A DNA stretch of 64,000 nt from CAWIJK01 sp963836375. GTDB lineage: Bacteria > Actinomycetota > Acidimicrobiia > Acidimicrobiales > RAAP-2. The DNA lies in the NCBI GenBank assembly GCA_963836375.1, contig CAWIJK010000004.1:310001-374000 (forward strand), read 5' to 3'. Positions within the stretch are counted from its first letter, which is position 1; every line of letters starts with the position of its first letter. The position numbers were made by a program, and so were the translations under genes. Below, piece by piece: positions 1-7,699 of the stretch. The notes beneath the pieces are model-generated. The model saw nothing but the letters and a program-made list of their open reading frames with translations. It did no database searches and was not told the origin of the DNA.

Positions 1-176
1 CCAGTCCGTCGGGCCTGAGCATCACGATGCCTACGGGGACCACGCGTGACGTCATCGCCGAGATCAACCGGGTGCTGGTAGAAGGAGGCATCTCGGTGTA
101 CCGCCTCCAGGAGATGCAGGCGTCGCTCGAGGCATGGTTCCTCCAGGTCACGAGCCGACTGGGAGAAGCGGAATGA
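1..176 (+). CDS. ABC transporter ATP-binding protein, C-terminal fragment
   Basis: Only the last 57 codons are inside the window, read from base 3 to the TGA at 174-176. The tail reads as the end of an ABC ATPase: a stretch on the pattern GISVYRLQEMQASLEAWFL is typical of the region after the H-loop, where the last helix of drug- or antibiotic-type ATPases ends in an 'LExxFL' pattern. No Walker motifs are in view, so the family call rests on this tail and on the permease that follows. The stop overlaps the permease start by 4 nt (ATGA), so the two are translationally coupled and probably form one exporter. The substrate is unknown. Confidence 0.6.
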   Translation, partial: SPSGLSITMPTGTTRDVIAEINRVLVEGGISVYRLQEMQASLEAWFLQVTSRLGEAE

Positions 177-1393
177 CCACCCTTCCCACCGTGGGGGCGC
201 CCGGCCCCGCTCCCGCCCCCGAGGCGGCGCCGGTGCGAATGGCCCGTGATCACCGAGGGTCGTGGATCCCGACCTGGCGCCTCATCACCACCCGGCTCAT
301 GGAGCTGCGCAAGCGACGGGGCCTGATGATCGCCATGATCGTCGTGATCATCGGCATCCCGACGATCTTCTTGGTGGTCCGCCTCATCTCCCACGCCATC
401 GACCCGAAGTCCTACGGCCCGGCCGGTGGGTACTCCATCTACACGAGCCTAGTGGCCGGCGTGATGTACGTCTTCGGCTTCATCATGGCCGCCACCCTCG
501 GGTGCACGGCCGGATCCAGCGATCTCACCGACGGGATGTTCCGGCATCTCGTGGTGACCGGCCGTTCCCGGCTGGCGCTGTACCTTGCCAGGATCCCCGC
601 CGGGTTGGCCGTCGTCTGGTCCCTCATCGCGGTGGGCTTTCTCATTGTCTGCGCCGTCTGTGTGTTCGCCGCCCCCACCCAGCTGAATTACGACGGGGCG
701 GACGTGCCCGTCGGACTGTCCCAGGCAGGCCTGGAGGCATGGGCGGCCAATCACGCCAAATTGGTGATCTGCGACTTCAACTACAACGGGCCGGAGAATG
801 TGGGCCTCGCCTGTGGCCCGAACGGTCCGGTCCCCAACGGTCCGCCCGCGGTGATCCAAACCGGCAAGGGACCAGGGTCGGTTGTGGGCCCAGCTCTTGG
901 AGCCGGTTCTGTCAAGAAGGCCACGCCGTCGGAGATCAGAGCCGCGGCCGTCATGATCGCACGGCAGAACTACACCGATTACACCCAGACCTTCCTCACC
1001 CCGTCGTATTCCCTGATGGTCAGATCAGGTTTGTGGCTCGAGCTCGAGGCGACCATCGGATTCATCGTCGGTCTCGGCCTGGCGTCGCTCCTCGGCCAGA
1101 GGACGGTGGCCGTGATCCTGATCATCGTGCTCGAGATCATCCTGACGCCGATCATCTCGACGCACGTCATTCCCCACTTCATCAACGCCGAGCGTGGCGT
1201 GGTCGGACTGGCCACCGATCACCTGGAGCCGGCTGGACTGCCCCTCCAGTTCCACGGTGGGGGTGGCGGCGGCGGTCCCGGCGCCGCGTTGCTGGTGCCC
1301 GAGTCAAAAGAGGTGGCGATCGTCGTGATCGTCGTCTGGTTGGTGGGCTGGACCATTCTCGGGGCCTGGCGCATGATGACCCGGGACGCCTGA
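173..1393 (+). CDS. ABC-2 type transporter permease
   Basis: 406-residue membrane protein. The ATG at 173 is preferred over an upstream in-frame ATG (134) because it overlaps the ATPase stop as ATGA. It has a cytoplasmic N-terminus, a first hydrophobic helix near residues 51-73, more helices near 90-115 and 145-170, then a hydrophilic loop of roughly 100 residues with two cysteines (probably outside the membrane). Two helices follow, then a poly-glycine linker (seven Gly in a row near residue 360) and a final helix. This layout fits ABC-2 permeases that pair with a separate ATPase. The large loop and the Gly run are unusual. Role: export of an unknown substrate. Confidence 0.75.
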   Translation: MTTLPTVGAPGPAPAPEAAPVRMARDHRGSWIPTWRLITTRLMELRKRRGLMIAMIVVIIGIPTIFLVVRLISHAIDPKSYGPAGGYSIYTSLVAGVMYVFGFIMAATLGCTAGSSDLTDGMFRHLVVTGRSRLALYLARIPAGLAVVWSLIAVGFLIVCAVCVFAAPTQLNYDGADVPVGLSQAGLEAWAANHAKLVICDFNYNGPENVGLACGPNGPVPNGPPAVIQTGKGPGSVVGPALGAGSVKKATPSEIRAAAVMIARQNYTDYTQTFLTPSYSLMVRSGLWLELEATIGFIVGLGLASLLGQRTVAVILIIVLEIILTPIISTHVIPHFINAERGVVGLATDHLEPAGLPLQFHGGGGGGGPGAALLVPESKEVAIVVIVVWLVGWTILGAWRMMTRDA

Positions 1394-1407
1394 CCCAGAT
1401 GCCCGGT

Positions 1408-1427
1408 ACGCCGGCCCAGCCCGGCGT
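1408..1427. terminator. Hairpin between convergent genes
   Basis: A perfect 7-bp stem ACGCCGG / CCGGCGT with a 6-nt loop lies in the 60-bp gap between the rightward permease and the leftward oxidoreductase. No T-tract follows on either side. A bidirectional terminator role is inferred from position. Confidence 0.4.
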
Positions 1428-1453
1428 CCGCCCGCCTCCCCGCTCCTTCGTGG

Positions 1454-2806
1454 CTATCCCGCCGAGGCGGGCTGGTGGACCGCCGTGATCTTGCTGCGAA
1501 GTTCCTTCAGGGCAGCAACGTAGATCTCGGAGAACGTGGGGAAGGGCTGGATGGTGTCCCGCAGCACCTCGAGCGGCACCTTGGCCCTGATGGCCAGCGT
1601 GGCTTGCTGCAACCACTCGCCGGCCTCGGGCCCCAAGGCGTAGGCGCCGGTCAGCAGGCCGCCGTCGCTGAGGAGGGTCAAAAAGCCGTTGGCCTGTGCG
1701 TACGCGTGGTTGTAGGTGGCGGTCTTGGCCACCTCGGAGAGCGGGATGGTGGCACTGAAGGGGGCCTCTGCGGCGCCCACCGACGCCGCCTGGGGGTCCG
1801 TGTAGACGACGTCTGGAATGGCCTCGTAGACGGCTTCGCGGGACTCGCCCAGAATGTTGGAGGCAACGACCTCGCCCTGGTACTTCCCCACGTGGGTCAA
1901 CAGCCGCACACCGGTGACGTCGCCGATGGCCCACAGGCCCTCGCCGACCCGCAGGTGGGAGTCCACCGGGATGCCGTGCTTGTCTGCGTGGACGCCGACA
2001 GTGTCGAGGCCGATCCCGTCGACGCGGGGGCGCCGGCCGGTGGCGATGAGCAGGTGGTCGCCGCGCACTTCGCGGCCGTCATCGAGTACGAGGACATAGT
2101 CCTCGCCATCGCGTCGGGCCGCCGTCGCCAGCACGCCCAACATGAGTTCGACGCCGTCGCCTCGCAGCACCTCGCCCAGCGCCTGGCCCAGCGGCTCGGG
2201 CTCACGGGAGAGCACACGCCCTGCCCCTTCGACGAGCGCCACCTCGCCACCCAGACGGCGTACGGCCTGGGCCATCTCAACGCCGACCGGTCCACCGCCC
2301 AGTATCAGAAGGCGCCGCGGCACGGCCTTCATACCGGTCACCTCGCGGTTACTCCAGAGACCCTCCAGGTCCGCCAGCCCCGGGACGGGCGGCACGACCG
2401 GATCCGAGCCGGTGGCCACGACGATATGTTCCGCGGAATGGGGCACACCGTCCACTTCGACCACACCCGCCCCGGCCAACCGGCCGGTGCCGCGAAGCAG
2501 GTCGATACCCTTGCTCGCCAGCCAGTGCTCCTGGCCGGCATCGGAGTAGTCCGAGACCATGAAATCGCGATAGGCCAGCGTGGCCTCGACATCCACCTGG
2601 GCGCTGGCTGCCGCGTCGCGGGCCTCCTGCACTGCCTCCCCCGGGCGCAGCAGCGTCTTAGAAGGGATGCACGCCCAGTAGGAGCACTCGCCGCCCACCA
2701 GCTGGCGTTCGACAACGGCGACACGCAGTCCGCCATCGGCCAACTCGCCCGCGCAGTGCTCGCCCGGCGAGCCCGCACCCAAGATGATGACGTCGTAGCT
2801 GCTCAC
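1454..2806 (-). CDS. Pyridine nucleotide-disulfide oxidoreductase-like flavoprotein (lipoamide dehydrogenase/mercuric reductase family)
   Basis: 450 residues, GTG start at 2806. The N-terminal FAD fold shows ILGAGSPG (8-15). The redox-active disulfide motif is C41-x4-C46 within GGECSYWACIPSK. A central NAD(P) fold has LILGGGPVGVEMA, and WAIGDVTG binds FAD. The C-terminal dimerisation domain is present, but where lipoamide dehydrogenases have the catalytic HxHPT, this protein has QPFPTFSE, so the base histidine is missing. It is therefore unlikely to be a true lipoamide dehydrogenase. It may reduce another disulfide, a quinone or a metal, or work with the small protein encoded just upstream, whose stop overlaps this start (GTGA). 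The family call is firm; the substrate is unknown. Confidence 0.85.
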   Translation of the reverse strand: MSSYDVIILGAGSPGEHCAGELADGGLRVAVVERQLVGGECSYWACIPSKTLLRPGEAVQEARDAAASAQVDVEATLAYRDFMVSDYSDAGQEHWLASKGIDLLRGTGRLAGAGVVEVDGVPHSAEHIVVATGSDPVVPPVPGLADLEGLWSNREVTGMKAVPRRLLILGGGPVGVEMAQAVRRLGGEVALVEGAGRVLSREPEPLGQALGEVLRGDGVELMLGVLATAARRDGEDYVLVLDDGREVRGDHLLIATGRRPRVDGIGLDTVGVHADKHGIPVDSHLRVGEGLWAIGDVTGVRLLTHVGKYQGEVVASNILGESREAVYEAIPDVVYTDPQAASVGAAEAPFSATIPLSEVAKTATYNHAYAQANGFLTLLSDGGLLTGAYALGPEAGEWLQQATLAIRAKVPLEVLRDTIQPFPTFSEIYVAALKELRSKITAVHQPASAG

Positions 2807-2988
2807 GAGCTCGCCCCGGGACTCGCTTGACCCGAGACCCTTGATTGCTCGTCCACCATGTACGACGCGTACCAGTCCGGCCAGTCCGGATCGGGATGCC
2901 CGATGTCCTTTTCGTGACGGCCGTGGGCATCGGCGGCCCGCCGGAGAGCGGCGGCCAGATCAGTGGCGGAATCGTAGGTGGCTGGCAT
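2803..2988 (-). CDS. Small conserved-looking protein paired with the flavoprotein
   Basis: 61 residues, ATG at 2988, with a strong GGAGGT Shine-Dalgarno 7 nt upstream. It is rich in Asp/Trp/Tyr, with a DWPDWYASYMVDEQ stretch in the middle. It has no signal peptide or membrane segment. The stop overlaps the GTG start of the flavoprotein, so it is the first gene of a two-gene operon. I do not recognise a domain. From position and size it could be an accessory or substrate-presenting partner of the oxidoreductase, but nothing in the sequence proves that. Confidence 0.6.
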   Translation of the reverse strand: MPATYDSATDLAAALRRAADAHGRHEKDIGHPDPDWPDWYASYMVDEQSRVSGQASPGASS

Positions 2989-3045
2989 AGGGATACCTCC
3001 TAGTGAGTCAGAGCGACCGACCCGGCGGGCTGTCGCTCCGTGTCG

Positions 3046-3489
3046 TCACCGCCCCGGGAGGCGCGTCGTCACCTCTTGAAGAAACCACCCATTGCCGTCC
3101 GGGTCGCCGAACGAGGCAAATGATCCGTAGCTCTTGTGCTCCGGAGCGGGCCCCGGTGCTCGTGCGGCGCTCCCGGCATGATGGAATACCCCGCCTGTGT
3201 CATGGAACACCTCGCTCACCTTCACGCCGCGGTCAACCAGTTCGGCCCTGGCCGCCTCGATGTCAGTGACGACGAGCTGGAGGCCGTCAGCTGAGCCCGG
3301 CGCGGCCGAGGTGACCCCACTGCCGAAGATGATCGAGCACGCCGAGCCCGGAGGTGTCAGCTGCACGACCCGGAAGTCGCCGTCCCCGGAGAAGTCGGCG
3401 TCCAGGCGCCACCCGAGCGACTCATAGAAGCTCTTGGCCCGGTCCACGTCGGACACCGGTACCACCACCACTTCGAGCTTCAGGTCCAC
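3046..3489 (-). CDS. VOC family protein (glyoxalase/bleomycin-resistance fold)
   Basis: 147 residues. The GTG at 3489 is chosen because AAAGGAGTT lies about 7 nt upstream; a longer in-frame reading to 3579 lacks such a site. The N-terminus (LKLEVVVVPVSDVDRAKSFY, then LGWRLDADF) is the first beta-alpha-beta unit of a VOC domain. The second half holds QLVVTDIEAARAELVDRGV and ends with FGDPDGNGWFLQE, where the Glu is the usual metal ligand. One VOC module would dimerise. VOC proteins range from glyoxalase and dioxygenase to antibiotic binding, and the substrate cannot be assigned. A truncated paralog is at 5880-6074. Confidence 0.8.
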   Translation of the reverse strand: MDLKLEVVVVPVSDVDRAKSFYESLGWRLDADFSGDGDFRVVQLTPPGSACSIIFGSGVTSAAPGSADGLQLVVTDIEAARAELVDRGVKVSEVFHDTGGVFHHAGSAARAPGPAPEHKSYGSFASFGDPDGNGWFLQEVTTRLPGR

Positions 3490-3579
3490 GACCGCAACTC
3501 CTTTCCGTCGGGGCCCATAGCCGTTACCCCGCCCTACGGAGTCGGTCCTGGCACAACTTTCGCGCCGCTCATCCTCCAA

Positions 3580-4126
3580 GTCCAGGCCTGGCCATCTGAG
3601 CAGGTCGGTGGCCGGTGGCAGATTTGATGACGTCTCCAGGCAGAGGTGCCACCCCGGTGACGGCGGCGCGTCAGGTCAGCCGGCGCTCACCAAGCAGTGC
3701 GGTGCGGTGCAAGCGGTGCCGAAAACCCCTCCGCAAACTGAAGGGGCTGCACCGGGGCGCCGCGTCGCTGCTCGGCGATGGTCGAGCGACCGAAGCACTT
3801 ACCGGACTGTGGAGGATCCGGGACGCGTCCGCGGCGTCCAGGTTTTGCTCCAGCTCGACATCTCCGGGCCGTTTCGGTGGCATGGCTTCCTCCTGGACGC
3901 TTGGAGGGTCGAACCCAAGATCGTGAGTCGGGTCCGCCACGGCCGTGATGGCCACCGCGACACTCAACCTCCCCGTCTAGGGTCGTCCACGAGCCGTTGA
4001 CGCACGTCCCCTTTATACGGTTGACTCATCAACTGGCAGATCAGGGCAACCCTGCATGAAAGGTGCAGCTTCGGTGACGGGGCTTCGCCTGGTGCCCTCC
4101 GCTCTACTGAGGACTTGGAGCCAAGG
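3580..4126. other. Mostly non-coding stretch with one doubtful small gene
   Basis: Between two VOC genes. Apart from the possible 70-codon gene at 3671-3883 I see no recognisable coding sequence, RNA or repeat. The promoter for the VOC gene at 4127 should lie near its right end, but no clear -35/-10 pair stands out. Confidence 0.3.
3671..3883 (-). CDS. Possible small hypothetical protein
   Basis: 70 codons from an ATG at 3883 that has an AGGAGGA Shine-Dalgarno 6 nt upstream. The first 30 residues (MPPKRPGDVELEQNLDAADA and on) are acidic and plausible. The second half is Arg/Ser/Pro-rich and low in complexity, as in a random or decayed frame. It has no recognised domain and may be a gene with a frameshifted end. 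It is supported only by the ribosome binding site. Confidence 0.3.
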   Translation of the reverse strand: MPPKRPGDVELEQNLDAADASRILHSPVSASVARPSPSSDAAPRCSPFSLRRGFRHRLHRTALLGERRLT

Positions 4127-4558
4127 ATGAACCTTCAGGGCGTCGTGATGAACGTAGCTGATCTCAACCGATCGATTGCCTTCTATCGTGAGGTGCTTGG
4201 GTTCACGTTGCTGTCCCACGAGGAGCAATTGGCGGCAGTGTCTGCTCCAGGAACCGAACAAGCCCAGGTCATCGTGCTGCGGGCACTTGGGACGAGTCCC
4301 GCGGGAGGAGCTCGCCACATCGGCCTTCGAGGTTTCGTTTTGGAAGTCGAATCAGCAGCCAAGCTGGAGCAGATAGCGAGCGATCTGGAGGCTCGGAAGG
4401 TCCTCGTCAGTCGGCGTGACCACAGCGAGTGGACCGCAGTCGTAGGCCGCGACCCGGACGGAGTGGCCATCGTCGTGGCCTGGGACCCCGGCGGGGGGCA
4501 GCTTACTGAGAACAGCTGGAGATCGCTGGATGATTTCCTCTATGGGATCGGCGAGTGA
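4127..4558 (+). CDS. VOC family protein
   Basis: 143 residues from ATG 4127, with GGAG 6 nt upstream; an in-frame TTG at 4115 is less likely. It starts MNLQGVVMNVADLNRSIAFY followed by REVLGF, the first VOC strand-helix. The second module has LRGFVLEVESAAKLEQIASD and then VVGRDPDGVAIVVAWDPGG, a DPDG turn in the usual place, but the residue expected as Glu metal ligand is not obvious. That hints at an altered metal site. It is about 75 bp upstream of another VOC gene on the same strand and probably co-transcribed with it. Substrate unknown. Confidence 0.8.
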   Translation: MNLQGVVMNVADLNRSIAFYREVLGFTLLSHEEQLAAVSAPGTEQAQVIVLRALGTSPAGGARHIGLRGFVLEVESAAKLEQIASDLEARKVLVSRRDHSEWTAVVGRDPDGVAIVVAWDPGGGQLTENSWRSLDDFLYGIGE

Positions 4559-4634
4559 GCAACCATCGTCCCGTTGATGAACGGCCAGTGACGGGCTGTC
4601 GCCGAGCGTTCCAACATCAAGAACGGAGGCCACC

Positions 4635-5087
4635 ATGAGCACGATCGACGTGAGCACTCAGACGTCGGCAGAAGAGATGGTATTGGCCCACTTCATTGTT
4701 TCAGACGATGTCGAGCGTTCTCGCCGTTTCTACACGGATGTGCTTGGAGGCAAGACGGTCATCGGCGGCGAGCAGGGGGACGAGGTGACCTATATCGCGC
4801 TCGCCAACAGCTGGATCATTATCAACGTCGGGGGAGGTCCGACCGACGATAAGCCAACAGTCACGCTCGAGACGCCGGCCGAGCCGGATCGGGTGAGTAG
4901 CTTCCTCAATATCCGCGTCGCGGACATTCAAGCCGTGTACGCCGAGTGGAGTGCGCGGGGCGCTCACTTCCTGACGCCACCGAAACAACACGAAACCGAG
5001 ATGCGCTGCTACATTCGCGATCCCGACGGATACCTGATCGAGGTGGGTCAGACAACCCTGGCCAGAGGTTGGCGGCCGCCATCTTGA
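4635..5087 (+). CDS. VOC family protein
   Basis: 150 residues, ATG 4635 with CGGAGG upstream. Short N-terminal leader, then LAHFIVSDDVERSRRFYTDV, LGGKTVIGG, and a second module NIRVADIQAVYAEWSARG. It ends with MRCYIRDPDGYLIEVGQTT, with the Glu expected to bind metal. This is the intact version of a sequence type found twice more here in decayed form (17776-17923 and 19908-20385), where the same VYAEWSARGA..PKQH..EMRC..DPDGYLIEVGQ pattern can be followed across frames. It may be glyoxalase- or ring-cleavage-like; substrate unknown. Confidence 0.85.
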   Translation: MSTIDVSTQTSAEEMVLAHFIVSDDVERSRRFYTDVLGGKTVIGGEQGDEVTYIALANSWIIINVGGGPTDDKPTVTLETPAEPDRVSSFLNIRVADIQAVYAEWSARGAHFLTPPKQHETEMRCYIRDPDGYLIEVGQTTLARGWRPPS

Positions 5088-5247
5088 TGATTGGGGTAAC
5101 GAAGGTCGCGTCGCCAAAGACCGTCCCCCGACCTGCGCAACAAACGGCCAATCAATTGTCCCGAACCGCGGAGAAGTTGGATGAGGAGCGAAGCGGCCTC
5201 GTCGCTCTCCCCCGTTTGGGTTGCCAGATCCGACGGCGGCCAGGAGC

Positions 5248-5883
5248 TCAGGACCCACCGAGCAAGGACCGGGCCTCTGCGGCGCCGACGACGAGATCGT
5301 GAAGGTCGCCCCCCACTTCGAGGCGACCCGACTGTTGGATTCCACCGACCTTCATCGGCTCAAACCCGGCGGTTCGGATCAACCGCTCGACCTCCTCGCC
5401 AGCACGGTCGTCGTCAGTCACGTAGAAGAGGACCGCCAGCTCCGGGGACCGCCTGCTGGAGGCCTCGAGGAGATCAGCCGACATGGTTCCAAACGCCATG
5501 GCCAAGCGCGCCTGTGCCGGCACCCACCCGGCGACGGCGTCACCAGAGGATCGTCCTTCGGGCAGGAGGCGTGAGATGTTGCCTTGTGCGTCAACACCGA
5601 CCGGGTTGCTCGGAACGACCACGAGCTTGTCGGTTAGCGAATCGGCGATCTCGACCAGAACGCCCTCCAGCACGGTGAACCGTAGCGCCAGAACCACGGC
5701 ATCGGCGTCCTTTAGCGCGTCGCGATTGTCCACCGCGGCAAGCGAGCCTGGTCCGATTGCGGCAGCCAGCGTCAGGGCTGAGTCATGGTCCGCGCTGGCG
5801 AGCCGCAAGCTCTCGCCGCCCGATGCGAGCCGGCGGGCGATGGCCGATCCGATTCCCCCAGTGCCGATGATCGCGGTAGTCAC
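5248..5883 (-). CDS. NADPH-dependent F420 reductase-like / NADP-binding oxidoreductase
   Basis: 211 residues, GTG at 5883. The N-terminal Rossmann motif is GTGGIGSAIARRLASGG (residues 7-23), followed by DADAVVLALRF and VVVPSNPVG as in the F420-dependent NADP reductase / ProC-like family. Length fits (usually about 210-230). F420 chemistry is common in actinobacteria and also suggested by the FrhB-like gene at 25228, but this protein may be one of the many relatives acting on other substrates. The start overlaps the stop of a truncated VOC gene (5880-6074), so it may be translated by coupling; no good ribosome site of its own is visible. Confidence 0.7.
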   Translation of the reverse strand: MTTAIIGTGGIGSAIARRLASGGESLRLASADHDSALTLAAAIGPGSLAAVDNRDALKDADAVVLALRFTVLEGVLVEIADSLTDKLVVVPSNPVGVDAQGNISRLLPEGRSSGDAVAGWVPAQARLAMAFGTMSADLLEASSRRSPELAVLFYVTDDDRAGEEVERLIRTAGFEPMKVGGIQQSGRLEVGGDLHDLVVGAAEARSLLGGS

Positions 5884-6074
5884 CTAGGCACGCCCGCCAT
5901 CCGCGCGTTCTCGGAGGAGCGGTCGGCGTCGAGCCTCCACCCGAGGCGCGCGTCGAACGCTCTGGAGCGGTAGGCGCCAGCCACTGGGAGGACGATGGCC
6001 ACGAGTTTCATCTCTGCCGAGTCGCGGCCGGCTGTCCCACCGGGTTCGCGACTGTGCCCATCGACCGTGCCCAT
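5880..6074 (-). pseudogene. Truncated VOC family gene
   Basis: 64 codons from an ATG at 6074 with AGAGGAGA upstream. The protein contains EMKLVAIVLPVAGAYRSRAF and then LGWRLDADR, which aligns with the first module of the intact VOC gene at 3046-3489 (LKLEVVVVPVSDVDRAKSFY, LGWRLDADF). After that the sequence stops at the start codon of the F420-reductase-like gene, so the second half of the VOC domain is gone. The start region is intact and may still drive translation into the next gene. Confidence 0.6.
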
Positions 6075-6445
6075 TCGGGTCTCCTCTGGCTCCGCGGTGG
6101 ATTGTCGCGCGGGAACGGCCGCTCTGCACGTGGGAACTGCCCCTCGTTCGCGCCGTTGGACGTCACCCCAGCCTGCGAGGATCCGAGGGCCGACTGCGAG
6201 GGTCACGAATGGCTGCCCGACGTTTGGAGGCACAGGGCAACCGGGTCGGCATGTCGGGTCCGCGTGCCGAGCTCCAGAGCACCAGAAGTCGCCAAACCAG
6301 GGCAATTTCGGTCCTCAGTGCCAAGCGAGAATTACCGGTTTACGCTGTCAGCGCCGTTCAGTTCGTTCAATGGCCCGGCGATCTGGGAGCCGTGGAATAT
6401 CTGCGCCTTCTCGATCGCGCTACCGCTGCCAGAAGGGACGATGCC
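6075..6445. other. Non-coding stretch between divergent genes
   Basis: Upstream of both the truncated VOC gene (leftward) and the SnoaL-like gene (rightward). Open frames on both strands look like composition shadows. No convincing promoter, hairpin or RNA is visible. Confidence 0.3.
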
Positions 6446-6850
6446 ATGAATACCGACGACCGGACCCGACGTGCCATCGAGGAACACTGGCAGGCATCCG
6501 AGCGCGGGGACAACGAGGCCGAGCACGCCATCTACGAGGTGGACGCGGTCTTGGACTATCCCCAATCTGGTGAGCGATTCCGGGGTCGTGCTGCGATTTC
6601 GGCGCAGCGCGGCGGGCACCCAGCCGAACGGCATTTTACCGTGCTGCGGATCAGCGGCCGGGGGAGTCTGTGGGTGAGCGAGTGCACCATCACCTACGAC
6701 GGTGTGCCCACATACTCGGTAAGCATTATGGAGTTCGCCGGCGAGGCCGTTGCCCATGAGACGCAGTACTTCGCGGACCCGTTCGGCGCACCACCCTGGC
6801 GGATCAAGCTCGCTGAGCCGATGCCGGGCAGGAGCATTGCGCGCGCCTGA
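6446..6850 (+). CDS. SnoaL-like / nuclear transport factor 2-like protein
   Basis: 134 residues from ATG 6446, chosen because AGAAGGGA lies about 8 nt upstream; the open frame extends further left without support. The start RRAIEEHWQASERGD followed by EAEHAIYEVDAVLDYPQSGE is the standard opening of SnoaL/NTF2 folds, and ERFRGRAAI continues it. The beta-sheet half (VLRISGRGSLWVSECTITYD) is also present. The family includes small cyclases, isomerases and binding proteins of about this length. Substrate unknown. Confidence 0.75.
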   Translation: MNTDDRTRRAIEEHWQASERGDNEAEHAIYEVDAVLDYPQSGERFRGRAAISAQRGGHPAERHFTVLRISGRGSLWVSECTITYDGVPTYSVSIMEFAGEAVAHETQYFADPFGAPPWRIKLAEPMPGRSIARA

Positions 6851-6909
6851 ACTCCGTTGGTCAGCCCGAGGCCTGCGTGGAGTGACCAGCAGCACGAGCC
6901 ACCCGGTGG

Positions 6910-7524
6910 TCAGCGTTTGACGCCGATGCTCTTGCCTTCTGTGAAGCGGATCGGCTCCTCCAGCGTGTCGACGAGGAACTGATCACGATCTCCCCGCTCC
7001 CAGGCCTCTTTCAATCCAGGGGCCGCCAGGTCAAAATCCGGTCGAGTCTTCTGGAAGACGGTCCGCAGATCGACATGCAGCTCCGCCATCGTGGGGCGGC
7101 CCCAGTACCAGTACCCGTTATACACCTTGAAGATCTTCAGACCGGGCCCGAGGACGAATGTGTGGGGAATCATCGGATCGTGCGGCTCGTCTGTGAACTC
7201 TTTGATATCCAGTTCCTTCTGGATTCTTCGATCGGGGTCGGACAGGAACGGCCAGGTGGCGCCAAAGGCGTCCCGGAACTCGTTGATATTCAGCTGATTA
7301 TCGGTCGAGATAAGGACTAATCGGGTGTACGCATTTCGAAACTCGGGATAGGCGTCGACCAGTTGGCGAACAAATTGATGCTCCTTCGGATCGAAGCCGC
7401 CGCGGGATAGATGGAGAACCATGGCGTTGCCCCCTTGAAGCTCCGACAGAGATCGGAGCTTGCCGGACTGATCGGCCAACTCATAGTCGGGAAAAGTCCC
7501 GCCTTCACAGATGTCGCTGCGCAT
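6910..7524 (-). CDS. Peroxiredoxin-like (AhpC/TSA) protein lacking the peroxidatic cysteine
   Basis: 204 residues, ATG 7524 with GGAGGT 5 nt upstream. It opens MRSDICEGGTFPDYELADQS, and the thioredoxin-fold core is clear. The peroxidatic loop reads SRGGFDPKEH, with Asp45 where the paralog at 18183-18785 has Cys45 (ARGNYCPKEH). The rest is well kept: FLSDPDRRIQKELDI, DPMIPHTFVL and the shared NGYWYWGRP signature. The only other Cys is at position 6. It therefore should not work as a classical thiol peroxidase; it could be a regulatory or chaperone-like relative, or a decaying duplicate. No adjacent partner. Confidence 0.8.
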   Translation of the reverse strand: MRSDICEGGTFPDYELADQSGKLRSLSELQGGNAMVLHLSRGGFDPKEHQFVRQLVDAYPEFRNAYTRLVLISTDNQLNINEFRDAFGATWPFLSDPDRRIQKELDIKEFTDEPHDPMIPHTFVLGPGLKIFKVYNGYWYWGRPTMAELHVDLRTVFQKTRPDFDLAAPGLKEAWERGDRDQFLVDTLEEPIRFTEGKSIGVKR

Positions 7525-7699
7525 ATGACCTCCAACTTGAAGGGGTTTGGTCGAAGGATCTCACGAATTCTCCGGCAGTTTCAGAAGTTACCTCGACAGA
7601 TCGCTGGCACAGGCGACCCAGCCGGTTCATTGCCGAAGTCAGTTGAGAAAGTGACTGCGCCGCCCTTCGCGCCGAGATCCGAGCCGCCATGGCACACCC

